Shown: positions 1-9,285, numbered from the stretch's first letter. The stretch: DNA of 64,000 nucleotides from Larkinella terrae (GCF_009668025.1 NZ_WJXZ01000004.1:248001-312000), one strand, 5' to 3'. Notes: generated by a model from the sequence alone, not told the origin. Program-made: numbers and translations.

Positions 1-11
1 CGGCATTTCAA

Positions 12-36
12 AGCCCCCTTTAGGGGGTTGGGGGCA
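12..36. repeat. GC-rich intergenic repeat unit (single arm)
   Basis: A 25-base unit starting AGCCCCCTTTAGGGGG and ending TTGGGGGCA. The same unit occurs as an inverted pair at 56034-56117, so it belongs to a dispersed family. Here only one arm is in the window; its partner may lie beyond the left edge. It sits downstream of the cyclo-ligase gene, where it could help end transcription. Confidence 0.7.
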
Positions 37-86
37 AAGGGAAAATCTGAATTTTAGACAGTCCCTAAGTGATTAAAAATGATTTT

Positions 87-113
87 ATCCGTAAAATCCG
101 TTACATCCGTCAA
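87..113. repeat. Three 9-base tandem units (ATCCGTnnn)
   Basis: Three consecutive units ATCCGTAAA, ATCCGTTAC and ATCCGTCAA lie just downstream of the cyclo-ligase stop. No function is evident; it resembles the other short-period arrays between genes of this window. Confidence 0.5.
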
Positions 114-139
114 ATCGCATTGGCGATCCAACAGCATTC

Positions 140-721
140 CTACCCAAACTTCCAGACGTGATCGGGTGTCACGCAGAAATTCAGGGCAACATCGCCTTCG
201 TAAACATCCTCAATCGATTCAACCGGATCGAACAGCGACAAGCCGATTTTCAGACAATCCGGGCGGCATTCCGTCAGAAACCGGTCGTAAAAACCGCCCC
301 CGTAACCGACGCGATTGCCGGTTTGGTCGAAGATTAACAAAGGGAGTAAAATAATATCGAATAGCGAATTAGGAATAGCTAATAATGAAGTGGGAGGGGG
401 CTCGGGAATACCGTAGCGGTTTTTGACAAACACGGTTTCGGGCGTGATTTGATAGTTTTCCATCGTTCCGGCAACCAGATCGGTGACGGGCGCGGCTACA
501 TGAATGAGCGGAAAATCGCGCCAGAGCCGTCGGATGATGAGCCAGGTATCGACCTCCTTCCGGTTTTCAATGGGCAGGAAAATGCTCAAAACGGAATCCA
601 GTTTGATCGGAAAAGAGCTGAAAAACTGTTCGGAAATACCTGCGCAGCGGTTTTGCCAGTCGGCTTCCGACAGCGCCTGGCGTTTCTGGCGGAACTCGGA
701 ACGCAGCTCGGCTTTGGTCAT
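140..721 (-). CDS. 5-formyltetrahydrofolate cyclo-ligase
   Basis: Converts 5-formyltetrahydrofolate to 5,10-methenyltetrahydrofolate with ATP in the cytosol, returning a storage folate to the one-carbon pool. The 193-residue length is usual for the family. The N-terminal basic segment (MTKAELRSEFRQKRQAL) fits the ATP-binding start of the fold, and the family signature GYGGGFYDRFL is present at about residues 139-149, following the LLPLLIFDQTGNRVG strand. The ATG lies 3 bases after the bshC stop, so the two genes are probably co-transcribed. Recognition is by signature and length; no odd features seen. Confidence 0.93.
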   Translation of the reverse strand: MTKAELRSEFRQKRQALSEADWQNRCAGISEQFFSSFPIKLDSVLSIFLPIENRKEVDTWLIIRRLWRDFPLIHVAAPVTDLVAGTMENYQITPETVFVKNRYGIPEPPPTSLLAIPNSLFDIILLPLLIFDQTGNRVGYGGGFYDRFLTECRPDCLKIGLSLFDPVESIEDVYEGDVALNFCVTPDHVWKFG

Positions 722-724
722 CGC

Positions 725-2326
725 TCAGTCTTTCAGAATCTGCATCTGGTAGGCCAGCGGATCAAAAACCGTCAGTAGTTTCTGGATAAACTGCGGGTCG
801 TTGAGCTGGAAATTGAGGTAGTTTTCGGTCCGCTCCTGAATCCCGCCGTTCGGAAACAGCTTGGCTTTCAGTGTCATCAGCTGGCTCAAAACCGTCTCGT
901 AATTTTTTTCTTCGGTTTTCTTGAGCCGTTTTTCGAGGTGATCAATCGTGTGCATCAGCCGGGTTTTCTCGGCCAGAACGGCGCCCTCCAGCGATTTGTC
1001 GACCTTCACGGATTTGTTCAGAATCTCGGAAAAACATTGTTCCAGACACGCTTTTTCGTCCGAAAGATCGAGGGAATTGGCGCTGATTCGCTGCGTATAC
1101 GTCCGGCGCAGCTTTACTTCATCCCAGAACAGTTCTTCGGGCAAAACGCCCAGCTTTTCCATCTTTTTGGCACTGGCCGGATTGACGTACAGCGCAAAAT
1201 TCCGGGGCATCAGCAGCGGGAACGGAATTCCAAAATGATCAAAAACGCTTTTCAGTTGCAGCCAGTAGGGTACTTCCGACGGACCGCCGATGTACGTCAG
1301 GTTCGGCAAAATGACCTCCTGATACACCGGGCGCAGCACCACATTCGGGCTAAACCGCTCCGGGTGTTCATCGACCAGCGCCAGCAGTTCTTCCGGCGAA
1401 AACCGCAGATCCGTATTCAGCACCTCATATTTTCTGACGCCATCGGGACCGGTTTTCGCTACGATTCGCTCGCGCAGTTGATCTTCCAGGTAAAAAAGAT
1501 TGATTTCCCGGGGCGTTATCTGGGTTTTGTAACCGAGCGCTTCGAGTTGCTGAGTGGTTTTTGTGACGATTTCGCCGGTAGTCTGATTCAGCAATTCGTC
1601 CTTGATGATTGGCGCAAAAAGCCGCTTCAACTCCGCATCGTCCGCATCCAGGCAAACCAGGCCCTCGTTGCCCAGCAATTCGTTGGTATACCAGCGAACG
1701 GCGTCGGCCAGCGTATCGTGTTTCAGATAAGCCTCCTCGAACAGAAACAGCTTCTCCGGAATTTCGTTGAACAGGGTTTGCAGTTCCTGCGGGTTCATCC
1801 GCCCGACGGCCCCGCGCTGTTCCGTTTCCCACGTATGGTTTTTCCCAAACAGTGTAAAATGGTTGATTTCGGCAAAATCGTGGTCTTCGCTGGCCATCCA
1901 GTAAATCGGCACAAACCGGTATTCTGGATACGTTTCGTTCAGTTTTTTGGCCAGATTAATCGTCGTAATCCACTTATAGAGAACGTACAGCGGACCGGTA
2001 AAAATATTGAGCTGGTGCCCCGTTGTAACGGTAAAGGTGTTGGGCTGGGCGAGTACTGAAAAATCGGGTTTGTTGGGAATGTGCCGGTATTGCCGTTCTA
2101 AAACGTCCACCAGCGTCCGGCGTTTGGCGTCGTTGAACGGGCGGTTTTTGATCTGATCCGCAAAGGCTTCCAGGGTTGGAAAGCGGTTATAATACGGTTG
2201 GAGGACTTCTTTTTGAGAGATGTAATCGAGGAACAGATTCGAAAACTGGCCGGTAGTGGTTAGTGGCAGGTACTGACAGTCCATGAAAACGGGATTTTTG
2301 TCAGTCAACACAGAATTAGTAGTCAA
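725..2326 (-). CDS. bshC: Bacillithiol biosynthesis cysteine-adding enzyme BshC
   Basis: Putative ligase that adds cysteine to glucosamine-malate in the last step of bacillithiol synthesis, the low-molecular-weight thiol used by many Bacteroidota in place of glutathione. The 533 residues match the usual length of about 530-540. Family hallmarks are TTGHQLNIFTGPLYVLYK at about residue 100, followed by FVPIYWMASEDHDFAEI, and a C-terminal coiled-coil segment with a KRLKKTEEKN stretch near residue 470. It is first of a two-gene minus-strand unit with the cyclo-ligase. No other bacillithiol gene (bshA, bshB) is in the window. Confidence 0.93.
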   Translation of the reverse strand: MTTNSVLTDKNPVFMDCQYLPLTTTGQFSNLFLDYISQKEVLQPYYNRFPTLEAFADQIKNRPFNDAKRRTLVDVLERQYRHIPNKPDFSVLAQPNTFTVTTGHQLNIFTGPLYVLYKWITTINLAKKLNETYPEYRFVPIYWMASEDHDFAEINHFTLFGKNHTWETEQRGAVGRMNPQELQTLFNEIPEKLFLFEEAYLKHDTLADAVRWYTNELLGNEGLVCLDADDAELKRLFAPIIKDELLNQTTGEIVTKTTQQLEALGYKTQITPREINLFYLEDQLRERIVAKTGPDGVRKYEVLNTDLRFSPEELLALVDEHPERFSPNVVLRPVYQEVILPNLTYIGGPSEVPYWLQLKSVFDHFGIPFPLLMPRNFALYVNPASAKKMEKLGVLPEELFWDEVKLRRTYTQRISANSLDLSDEKACLEQCFSEILNKSVKVDKSLEGAVLAEKTRLMHTIDHLEKRLKKTEEKNYETVLSQLMTLKAKLFPNGGIQERTENYLNFQLNDPQFIQKLLTVFDPLAYQMQILKD

Positions 2327-2380
2327 GGTTCGGACGAGCTAAGATGAATACACGAATGGCAATTTTGGTAACACCAAAAT

Positions 2381-2707
2381 CTATACCACACCGGTTTTCG
2401 GAATCTGGTTCCAGAGGTGATTGCGGGTGGTATGAATTTCCTGCAAAGCCCGGCTGCCGCCCACCGTCACGCTGAAAAACCGCTTTCGGCGACCACCACG
2501 CTCGGCGGTTGCTCCACCCATCTGCGACTTCAGATAACCTTTCTCTTCGAGCCGTTGCAGCGTGGCATGAATGGCGCTCAGGCTGACCGTACGACCGGTT
2601 TGCTTCTCGATTCCTTCCAGAATAGCCACTCCGTAGGCCTGCCCGTTGAGCATAGCGACCGTCAGGAGAACCAGTTCTTCAAATTCGCCTAGATACGGAC
2701 GATTCAT
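2381..2707 (-). CDS. PadR family transcriptional regulator
   Basis: Small winged-helix repressor of 108 residues, typical of the short PadR-s2 class. LGEFEELVLLTVAML, GQAYGVAI and the recognition helix region LSAIHATLQRLEEKGYL are classic PadR sequence, followed by the beta wing with a RRKRFFSVT strand. These proteins usually repress a transporter or stress gene and their own promoter. Here no transporter adjoins it: bshC lies downstream on the same strand and the DUF1080 gene upstream. A perfect inverted repeat over its start codon (2706-2735) suggests autoregulation. The target is unknown. Confidence 0.9.
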   Translation of the reverse strand: MNRPYLGEFEELVLLTVAMLNGQAYGVAILEGIEKQTGRTVSLSAIHATLQRLEEKGYLKSQMGGATAERGGRRKRFFSVTVGGSRALQEIHTTRNHLWNQIPKTGVV

Positions 2708-2735
2708 ATTTGTTTAGGTTTTGTAAAACAAATAT
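2706..2735 (-). promoter_or_regulatory. Probable PadR operator with embedded -7 box
   Basis: Perfect 10-base arms ATATTTGTTT and AAACAAATAT are separated by 10 bases and overlap the padR start codon. Read on the minus strand, the upstream arm yields TATATTTG (2729-2736), a full match to the Bacteroidota -7 box TAnnTTTG. A dimer bound here would block both the box and the start region. Role is inferred from position and symmetry. Confidence 0.6.
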
Positions 2736-2793
2736 AATGAAGAAAGAAGAAAGAAGTTAGAAAAGAGAGTGGTCAGTAAAACCGGCATACGGT

Positions 2794-3516
2794 TTATAGC
2801 TGCCGGATTTTGATGTTGCGGAACCAGACCGAGCTGCCCCAGTCCTGCAAACCAATGCGTCCCTCCAGTTTGCCCTTGCTGATGGGAGCGTTTTTCAGGT
2901 TGCTTTCGGCGATCCGCTTTTTCCAGTCGGCGCTGTCGACGTTGTGTTCCTGAATGAGGTAGCCGTTCATGTAGACCGACAGTACTTTGTTTTTCAGCTT
3001 GAAATGAATCTGGTTCCACTCACCTACGGCTTTCGGCTCGCGGATGCGGGCGTTGGCGACGCTGAAGAAGTCACCGACGCGGTGTTTGTTTTCCGGCGCA
3101 CCTTCGTAAATCGCGTTGTCGAGTACCTGAAGTTCCAGACCGGTGTGGTAAATCTGCTGGTATTCCGGCGCTTCGGTGACGAAGAAGAAAATACCGCTGT
3201 TCGTAAACCGCTCGACTTTAAAATCCGCCTTGAATTCGAAATCGCCTTTGAAGATTTGATCGGTGGCCAGATCGCCCCCGTCTTTGGCTTTGTTCCCGGC
3301 GCGTTCCGGCACGTTCAACTTCAGCGCACCGTTCTCGATGATCCAGGCCGATCCGACACCGGTTTTGCCGTACGTATGCCAACCGCTGACGTCTTTTCCG
3401 TTGAAAAGCAGTTTCCAGCCCTCTTTCTTTTCCTGCGCCGACAGCGTGTTGGGAGCCTGCGCAAACAGTTGAATACTAAGTACTAAAAGCAATAAAGGAA
3501 GTAGAATTTTTCTCAT
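2794..3516 (-). CDS. Secreted DUF1080 protein (3-keto-glycoside hydrolase family)
   Basis: A protein of about 240 residues with a signal peptide (MRKILLPLLLLVLSIQLFAQ) and a single DUF1080 jelly-roll domain (WKLLFNGKDVSGWHTYGK near residue 40; final strands GRIGLQDWGSSVWFRNIKI). DUF1080 proteins are known to hydrolyse 3-keto-disaccharides and related keto-glycosides and resemble concanavalin-like lectins. The ATG at 3516 is preferred over one five codons upstream because it begins a standard signal peptide. The next gene upstream is a Gfo/Idh/MocA dehydrogenase, which could make the 3-keto sugar, a pairing often seen in this phylum. Substrate unknown. Confidence 0.88.
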   Translation of the reverse strand: MRKILLPLLLLVLSIQLFAQAPNTLSAQEKKEGWKLLFNGKDVSGWHTYGKTGVGSAWIIENGALKLNVPERAGNKAKDGGDLATDQIFKGDFEFKADFKVERFTNSGIFFFVTEAPEYQQIYHTGLELQVLDNAIYEGAPENKHRVGDFFSVANARIREPKAVGEWNQIHFKLKNKVLSVYMNGYLIQEHNVDSADWKKRIAESNLKNAPISKGKLEGRIGLQDWGSSVWFRNIKIRQL

Positions 3517-3545
3517 CGATTTTGAAATCAATTAATTTATCAAAA

Positions 3546-3622
3546 GCCCCTACATCCCCTGAAGGGGACTTGGACACAGCAGCATCCAGATGCACAAAGT
3601 CCCCTTCAGGGGATGTAGGGGC
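3546..3622. repeat. Long inverted repeat with 26-base perfect arms
   Basis: Arms 3546-3571 and 3597-3622 begin GCCCCTACATCCCCTGAAGG and its complement; the spacer is 25 bases. Each arm contains an inner palindrome CCCCTGAAGGGG or its mate. It lies between the dehydrogenase stop (3631) and the DUF1080 gene, so it could terminate or stabilise the upstream transcript. A related, less perfect copy is at 5900-5970. Confidence 0.75.
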
Positions 3623-3630
3623 AATTTTCA

Positions 3631-4980
3631 TTACATCGCCCAGCCCTGGCGGTATTCGCGTTTCAGGTACTGGTTCAGTTCGGGGGCGTTGGTAAAGGCC
3701 ATGTTATTGGTATCCCAGTTCAGTTTCGTGCCCTGTTTGTAAAGCGCGACGATGCCCAGCAACATGGTTTCGCACAATGGTCCGGCGTACTCAAACGGCG
3801 AAACTGCCTTGCCGTTCCCTTTGCAGGCTTCGGCCCAGTTCCGTTCGTGGCTCATGCCGACGCGCGGAATGGTTTGTGCCGGTTTTTTGTACGAATCCAT
3901 TTTTTCCTGCGGCAGCAGACGCGGTTTGGAACCGTAAGTTTCGTGGAACAATTTTCCTTTTGTACCGATGTATAAAACACCACCGCCTTTGGGGACGGGA
4001 CCGTCGCCGAATTCGACCGGTTTGGGGGGCAGAATACCACCGTCGTACCACGTCATCTTCAGCGGATTTTTCTTGTCTTTCGTGGCAAACTCGAAGGTCA
4101 CCAGCGACGAAATCGGGTAGCTCTGTTTGTTGAACGGCGTCGAAGAGGCTTCCACGGTAATCGGCGGATTCAGCCCCAGCGCCCAGAACGGGTGATCGAC
4201 CAGGTGAGCGCCCATGTCGCCCAGCGCGCCCGCGCCGTAATCGACCCAGCCGCGCCATTTGAACGGCGTGTAAGCCGGGTTATACGCCCGGTGCGGAGCC
4301 GGTCCTAAAAACAGTTCCCAATCCAGCGTCGAGGGTACATCCACCACTTCTTTGGGAATGTCCATGCCCTGCGGCCAGATGGGGCGATTGGTCCAGACGT
4401 GCACTTCCTGCACCTTGCCAATCGCACCGTCGGCAATCCACTCGTTGATCAGCCGGGCGTCGTCGTTGGAGTGGCCCTGGTTGCCCATTTGCGTAACGAT
4501 CTTCGGGTTTTCTTTCGCCATCCGCGCCAGTTCACGCGATTCCCAAACCGTTACGGTCAGCGGTTTTTGCACATAAACGTGCTTGCCGAGTTTCATCGCT
4601 GTCGAGGCAATGATGGCGTGCAGGTGGTCGGGTGTCGCAATAACCAGCCCGTCGATGTCTTTCTGCGCTTCGAGCATTTTGCGGTAATCCTTGTACCGCT
4701 TGGCATTCGGGTATTTTTCAAAAACCGGGGCTGCGTATTTTTCGTCGACATCGCAGAGCGCCACGATGTTTTCGGTAGGCGCCAGCGCGTTGATGTTGTT
4801 CTTACCCATACCGCCGATTCCGACACCGGCGACGTTTAGTTTATCAGACGGGGCAATGAACCCTCTACCGCCCAAAACATGGCGGGGCAGAATGGTCACT
4901 CCGGCCAGCGCCAGCGACGAGGCTTTGACAAAACCGCGTCGGCTAACAGGCTGATCTGCATTGTTTTTCAGATTGCTCAT
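3631..4980 (-). CDS. Tat-exported Gfo/Idh/MocA family oxidoreductase
   Basis: NAD(P)-dependent sugar or sugar-derivative dehydrogenase of 449 residues. The N-terminus carries a twin-arginine signal (SRRGFVKASSLALAGVTILP), so the folded protein is probably exported to the periplasm. The Rossmann glycine motif is VAGVGIGGMGKNN near residue 51, and EKPL of the family appears as the variant VYVQKPLTV near residue 140. The C-terminal part matches the long Bacteroidota branch (GALGDMGAHLVDHPFWAL). With the DUF1080 hydrolase downstream it may form a 3-keto-glycoside pathway, the dehydrogenase oxidising C3 before cleavage. Substrate cannot be read from sequence. Confidence 0.9.
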   Translation of the reverse strand: MSNLKNNADQPVSRRGFVKASSLALAGVTILPRHVLGGRGFIAPSDKLNVAGVGIGGMGKNNINALAPTENIVALCDVDEKYAAPVFEKYPNAKRYKDYRKMLEAQKDIDGLVIATPDHLHAIIASTAMKLGKHVYVQKPLTVTVWESRELARMAKENPKIVTQMGNQGHSNDDARLINEWIADGAIGKVQEVHVWTNRPIWPQGMDIPKEVVDVPSTLDWELFLGPAPHRAYNPAYTPFKWRGWVDYGAGALGDMGAHLVDHPFWALGLNPPITVEASSTPFNKQSYPISSLVTFEFATKDKKNPLKMTWYDGGILPPKPVEFGDGPVPKGGGVLYIGTKGKLFHETYGSKPRLLPQEKMDSYKKPAQTIPRVGMSHERNWAEACKGNGKAVSPFEYAGPLCETMLLGIVALYKQGTKLNWDTNNMAFTNAPELNQYLKREYRQGWAM

Positions 4981-5085
4981 ACGTGAAAGGTTCTATATAG
5001 ATAAGGGATGGAACGTGAATATGTCAAAAGTACAAAATCATTGCCTTTATAGTACTATTGAGCTGCGGCAAATTTGAAACGAAAA

Positions 5086-5119
5086 GCCGCTGTCAGGGCA
5101 TCTACACCCTGACAGCGGC
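5086..5119 (-). terminator. Rho-independent terminator of the lipoprotein gene
   Basis: Perfect 13-base arms GCCGCTGTCAGGG and CCCTGACAGCGGC around an 8-base loop. On the minus strand the hairpin is followed by TTTTCG, and it lies downstream of the stop at 5163. Confidence 0.75.
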
Positions 5120-5162
5120 CCCAAGACCCTGTCAGCGGTGAACCCAGACAAAACCACTCCGC

Positions 5163-5753
5163 TTACTGCAATTTCTTCGGATTGATCCGCCGGATCACTT
5201 CGCGCTTGTTAAAAACGATTCGCCAGACAACGAACGGCAGGGCTGCGTTGTCGGTACAGCTTTGGCAAATGAGGTCGCCGGTCGGAACGGGTGAGTTATA
5301 GACAAAAAGTGTGTCGTTCAGTTTCTGGATGTTGTCAATCTGCTCCAGTTTATTCCGGGCATTGTAGACGTACGCTCCCAGCAACTCGCGCTCTTTGGGG
5401 TTCAAAGCCGGGTTGGCGGTATCCTTCGCACTCAGGAGATCGATCGTCACGGCGTATTTTTGCTCCAGTTTCTGAATCGCCGGTACGGCTTTTAATGTAC
5501 AAAGGGCCGAATCGTGAGCGGTTTTGCTCAATTGGCTGGTCAGCGTTTTCCCGGCCGTCAGCACGAGGGCTTTTCCCCATTCATCGACGGTCGTGGTCAG
5601 TTGCACATCCGTCACCCGTTTGATTTTGTGATCGTTCATTTCCTGCACCAGCGCTTTGGTATTCTGGGTCCGTTCAGGATTGCAGGATGAGGCAAAAACG
5701 AGAAAAAAAAGGCTCCAGACGAGGGACGCGAAAGCCGAAAAGATACGATTCAT
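5163..5753 (-). CDS. Lipoprotein with DUF3365/Tll0287-like domain
   Basis: The protein has 196 residues from the ATG at 5753, which directly begins a lipoprotein signal ending FLVFASSC; an in-frame ATG 11 codons upstream would spoil the signal and is not preferred. The mature part is a probable sensor-like alpha/beta domain: the segment LSAKDTANPALNPKERELLGAY resembles the conserved N-P-N-x-P region of DUF3365 (Tll0287-like) domains. A CQSC pair near the C-terminus recalls the Cys pair of that family, though the His of a haem-binding CxxCH is absent (CQSCT). Function unknown; family assignment moderate. Confidence 0.55.
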   Translation of the reverse strand: MNRIFSAFASLVWSLFFLVFASSCNPERTQNTKALVQEMNDHKIKRVTDVQLTTTVDEWGKALVLTAGKTLTSQLSKTAHDSALCTLKAVPAIQKLEQKYAVTIDLLSAKDTANPALNPKERELLGAYVYNARNKLEQIDNIQKLNDTLFVYNSPVPTGDLICQSCTDNAALPFVVWRIVFNKREVIRRINPKKLQ

Positions 5754-5899
5754 TGCCAGGAACTTAGTGAAGTGAATTCTTGTCATCTATCTGGATAACG
5801 ATGGGTTTGGCGGTTTCGTTGACAAATGTACGACCGAACCGCAGACTGACCGAATTTTCGTAGATTTGCATTCGGTTATCCCAATAGTCGGCCGTGACC

Positions 5900-5970
5900 C
5901 CGGCCCTGAAGGGGGACTTTTGCAAATGGATTGTTTCGCGTCCAAATTCCCTTCAGGGGATTCAGGGGCG
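5900..5970. repeat. Imperfect inverted repeat upstream of prfA
   Basis: The segments around CCCTGAAGGGGGACTTTTG and AAATTCCCTTCAGGGGATT face each other across about 20 bases. The unit is related to the perfect repeat at 3546-3622. It lies between the divergent lipoprotein gene and prfA, 25 bases before the prfA start. Confidence 0.55.
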
Positions 5971-5994
5971 AGTTAGATATAATGTTTCTGACCC

Positions 5995-7068
5995 ATGATT
6001 GATCAATTAGAATCTATAAAAGAGCGGTTTGAGGAGGTTTCTCAGCAAATTATGATGCCGGAAATTGTTTCCGATCAGAAGAAATACACCAAGCTGAGCA
6101 AGGAATACAAGGAACTCGACAAGATCGTCAAACAGTATCAGGCGTATAAAAAGCTGGTGAACGACATCGACGGCGCGAAGGAGCTTCTGGCCACCGAACG
6201 CGACGAAGATCTGCGCGAAATGGCTAAAGCCGAACTCGACGAGTTGGTACCGCAGCGGGAATCGATGGAAGAAGTGTTGAAAGAAATGCTGATTCCGAAA
6301 GATCCCAACGACAGCAAGAACGTTATTCTGGAAATCCGGGCCGGAACCGGGGGCGACGAAGCCTCGATTTTTGCCGGGGACCTCTTCCGCATGTACCAGC
6401 GCCTGTGCGACCGCATGGGCTGGCGGATGTCGTTGATGGATTATACCGAAGGCACCTCGGGCGGCTACAAGGAAATTATCGTTCAGATCGAGGGCGAAGA
6501 CGTCTACGGCAAACTGAAATTCGAATCCGGTGTTCACCGCGTGCAGCGCGTTCCTGCCACCGAATCGCAGGGCCGGATTCATACCTCGGCGTCCAGCGTG
6601 GCGGTTTTGCCCGAAGCGGAGGAGGTCGACGTAGAAATCAACATGAACGACGTTCGGAAAGATACGTTCTGTTCGTCGGGCGCGGGTGGCCAGTCGGTCA
6701 ACACCACGTATTCGGCGGTTCGGCTGACACACATTCCGTCGGGTCTGGTGGTGCAGTGTCAGGACGAACGTTCGCAACTGAAAAATTTCGATAAGGCCCT
6801 GACGGTTTTGCGTTCACGGCTGTACGAAATCGAGTTACAGAAGCACAACGACGCCATTTCGTCCCAACGCAAGTCGATGGTGGGCAGTGGCGACCGTTCC
6901 GACAAAATCCGGACGTACAATTATCCCCAAAGCCGCGTCACCGACCACCGCATCGGTCTGACGGTGTATAACCTGCCGACGGTGATGGATGGCGACATCG
7001 ATAATTTCATCGATCAACTCCGCATTGCCGAAAACGCCGAACGGATGAAAGAAGCCGCCGTGGCCTAA
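5995..7068 (+). CDS. prfA: Peptide chain release factor 1
   Basis: Class I release factor that reads UAA and UAG in the ribosomal A site and triggers peptide release. The 357 residues match RF1. The stop-codon-recognition tripeptide PAT is in [18 protein letters not shown], distinguishing RF1 from RF2 (SPF), and the catalytic GGQ loop is in [12 protein letters not shown] at about residue 228. The N-terminal coiled-coil domain 1 spans roughly the first 100 residues. The gene faces uvrB, and both stops lie in a shared long inverted repeat. Confidence 0.97.
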   Translation: MIDQLESIKERFEEVSQQIMMPEIVSDQKKYTKLSKEYKELDKIVKQYQAYKKLVNDIDGAKELLATERDEDLREMAKAELDELVPQRESMEEVLKEMLIPKDPNDSKNVILEIRAGTGGDEASIFAGDLFRMYQRLCDRMGWRMSLMDYTEGTSGGYKEIIVQIEGEDVYGKLKFESGVHRVQRVPATESQGRIHTSASSVAVLPEAEEVDVEINMNDVRKDTFCSSGAGGQSVNTTYSAVRLTHIPSGLVVQCQDERSQLKNFDKALTVLRSRLYEIELQKHNDAISSQRKSMVGSGDRSDKIRTYNYPQSRVTDHRIGLTVYNLPTVMDGDIDNFIDQLRIAENAERMKEAAVA

Positions 7069-7166
7069 GTACCACGGACTGGTAGTCCGTGTGAGCTTCA
7101 ATAACTAGTAGTTAGTACCAACTTAAAGATTATACTGGCTCACACGGACTACCAGTCCGTGGTACT
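7068..7166. terminator. Bidirectional hairpin between prfA and uvrB
   Basis: Perfect 29-base arms (7068-7096 and 7138-7166) start AGTACCACGGACTGGTAGTC and its complement. Each arm also has an inner palindrome CACGGACT-GG-TAGTCCGTG like. The arms overlap the end of uvrB and touch the prfA stop, so the element probably ends both transcripts. There is no clear T-tract, so the terminator role is inferred. Confidence 0.6.
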
Positions 7167-9192
7167 AAACAGCTGCGGTTTTCAGGCGGTCGCGCAGTTG
7201 GAATAGCTCGTCGCGCAAGCGGGCCGCTTCCATGAAATCAAGCTCCCTGGCGGCTTTTTCCATTTTCTGCTGCGTTTCCTTGATAACCTGTTCCAGATCA
7301 TTTTTACCCATGTACTGCACCACGGGATCGGCGGCAATCCGGAGTTCTTCGGGCTCGACGTAGTATTGTTTGGCCGCCGGACGCGAGTCGGCAATGCTCG
7401 TTTGACCCATAATGGCGTCGTGCGATTTCAGTACGGTTTTGGGCGTAATGCCGTGTTCCAGGTTGTACGCCATCTGAATTTCGCGCCGTCGGTTGGTTTC
7501 GCTGATTGCTTTCTCCATCGAACCGGTGATGCGGTCGGCATACATTAAAACGCGTCCGTTGGAGTTCCGGGCGGCCCGGCCAATCGTCTGAATCAGGGAG
7601 CGAATGTCGCGCAGGAAACCTTCCTTGTCGGCGTCCATGATGGCCACCAGCGATACTTCCGGCAAATCAAGTCCTTCCCGCAGCAGGTTAACGCCCACCA
7701 ACACGTCGAAAACGCCCAGCCGCAATTCCCGCAGAATTTCAACCCGATCCAGCGCTTTCACTTCCGAGTGAATGTAGCGGCCCTTAATGCCAACCCGTTC
7801 GAGGTACTTGCTCAGTTCTTCGGCCATGCGCTTGGTCAGGGTCGTCACCAGCACCCGTTCTTTGCGCTTGACGCGCGCGTCGATTTCTTCCAGCAAATCA
7901 TCGATCTGGTTCAGGCTGGGCCGCACTTCAATAGCCGGATCGAGCAAACCGGTCGGGCGAATCAACTGCTCGACCACAACGCCTTCGCTCCGGCGCAATT
8001 CATAATCGGAGGGCGTGGCACTGACGAAAATCATTTGCCCGGCCATTTGCTCGAACTCCTGGAACGTGAGCGGGCGGTTATCCAGCGCCGACGGCAACCG
8101 AAAACCGTAGTCCACCAGCGCTTCTTTGCGGGAGCGGTCACCGCCCCACATCGCCCGGATTTGCGGCATCGTCACGTGGCTTTCGTCGATAACCGTCAGG
8201 AAGTCATCCGGAAAATAGTCGAGCAGACAGAACGGCCGCTGGCCGGGTTGCCGGCGGTCGAAGTAACGCGAATAGTTTTCGATGCCCGAACAATAGCCCA
8301 GTTCGCGCATCATTTCAATGTCGAATTCGGTTCGTTCCTTGATCCGTTCGGCTTCCATATTCCGGAATTCAGACTGGAAATAGCGAATCTGAGCGACCAG
8401 ATCATTCTGGATTTCACCGATGGCCATGTTCAGCGTATCGCGGCCCGTTACGAACAGGTTGGCCGGGAAAATGGCAATGATCCGGTCGTCGCCGATCTTT
8501 TTGCCCGAGGCCGGGTCGATGCGCTGAATGGCCTCAATTTCGTCGCCGAAGAAAACGACCCGATACGCGAAATCCGCATAACCGGGAAAAATATCGACCG
8601 TATCGCCCTTGACCCGGAAGGTTCCGCGGGTAAATTCCACTTCCGTACGGCTGTAGAGAATCTCGACTAATTTGAAGAGAAACTGGTTGCGGCTGATGGT
8701 CTCGCCCACGCCCAGCCGCACGATGCTTTTCTGGTATTCCTGGGGATTTCCGGCACCATAAATGCAGGAAACCGACGCAATCACGACAATATCCCGCCGA
8801 CCGCTCATCAGCGCCGAAACCGTGGCCAGCCGCAGTTTGTCGATCTCTTCGTTGATCGCCAGATCCTTTTCGATGTACGTATTGGTCGTCGCGATGAACG
8901 CTTCCGGCTGGTAATAATCGTAATATGAGATGAAATATTGGACGGCATTTTCTGGAAAGAACTGCTTGAACTCGCCGTAGAGCTGGGCTGCCAGCGTTTT
9001 GTTGTGGCTCAACACGAGCGTCGGGCGGTCAAGTTGGGCGATGACGTTGGCTACCGTAAACGTTTTACCTGATCCGGTAACACCCAATAACACCTGCGAA
9101 GGTTCGCCTTCCTGAATACCTTTTACCAGCTTTTCAATGGCCTGTGGCTGGTCGCCCGTCGGTTTAAATTCTGATGTCAGCTTGAAATTCAT
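7165..9192 (-). CDS. uvrB: Excinuclease ABC subunit B
   Basis: DNA helicase-like damage verifier of nucleotide excision repair, loaded by UvrA and partner of UvrC. The 675 residues match the family. Walker A GVTGSGKT is at residues 37-44; the damage-clamping beta-hairpin lies in the SYYDYYQPEAFIATTNTYIE region near residue 90; helicase motifs include VIDESHVTMPQI and the arginine-finger region TIGRAARNSNGRVLMYAD. A UVR domain that binds UvrC closes the protein (REL-DFMEAARLRDEL, about 635-665). No uvrA or uvrC nearby, as is normal. Confidence 0.98.
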   Translation of the reverse strand: MNFKLTSEFKPTGDQPQAIEKLVKGIQEGEPSQVLLGVTGSGKTFTVANVIAQLDRPTLVLSHNKTLAAQLYGEFKQFFPENAVQYFISYYDYYQPEAFIATTNTYIEKDLAINEEIDKLRLATVSALMSGRRDIVVIASVSCIYGAGNPQEYQKSIVRLGVGETISRNQFLFKLVEILYSRTEVEFTRGTFRVKGDTVDIFPGYADFAYRVVFFGDEIEAIQRIDPASGKKIGDDRIIAIFPANLFVTGRDTLNMAIGEIQNDLVAQIRYFQSEFRNMEAERIKERTEFDIEMMRELGYCSGIENYSRYFDRRQPGQRPFCLLDYFPDDFLTVIDESHVTMPQIRAMWGGDRSRKEALVDYGFRLPSALDNRPLTFQEFEQMAGQMIFVSATPSDYELRRSEGVVVEQLIRPTGLLDPAIEVRPSLNQIDDLLEEIDARVKRKERVLVTTLTKRMAEELSKYLERVGIKGRYIHSEVKALDRVEILRELRLGVFDVLVGVNLLREGLDLPEVSLVAIMDADKEGFLRDIRSLIQTIGRAARNSNGRVLMYADRITGSMEKAISETNRRREIQMAYNLEHGITPKTVLKSHDAIMGQTSIADSRPAAKQYYVEPEELRIAADPVVQYMGKNDLEQVIKETQQKMEKAARELDFMEAARLRDELFQLRDRLKTAAV

Positions 9193-9285
9193 AACAAGCT
9201 AAGATACGGAAAAAAGCGAACGGAAACAAGGACGGTTTTAAAGATTCCGACTCTTCGGGACGATTTTTAGCGTAGAAATTTACGG

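Noticed and set aside
938-2059. 373-codon open frame opposite bshC
   Set aside because: Antisense shadow of a well-supported bshC; no family resemblance.
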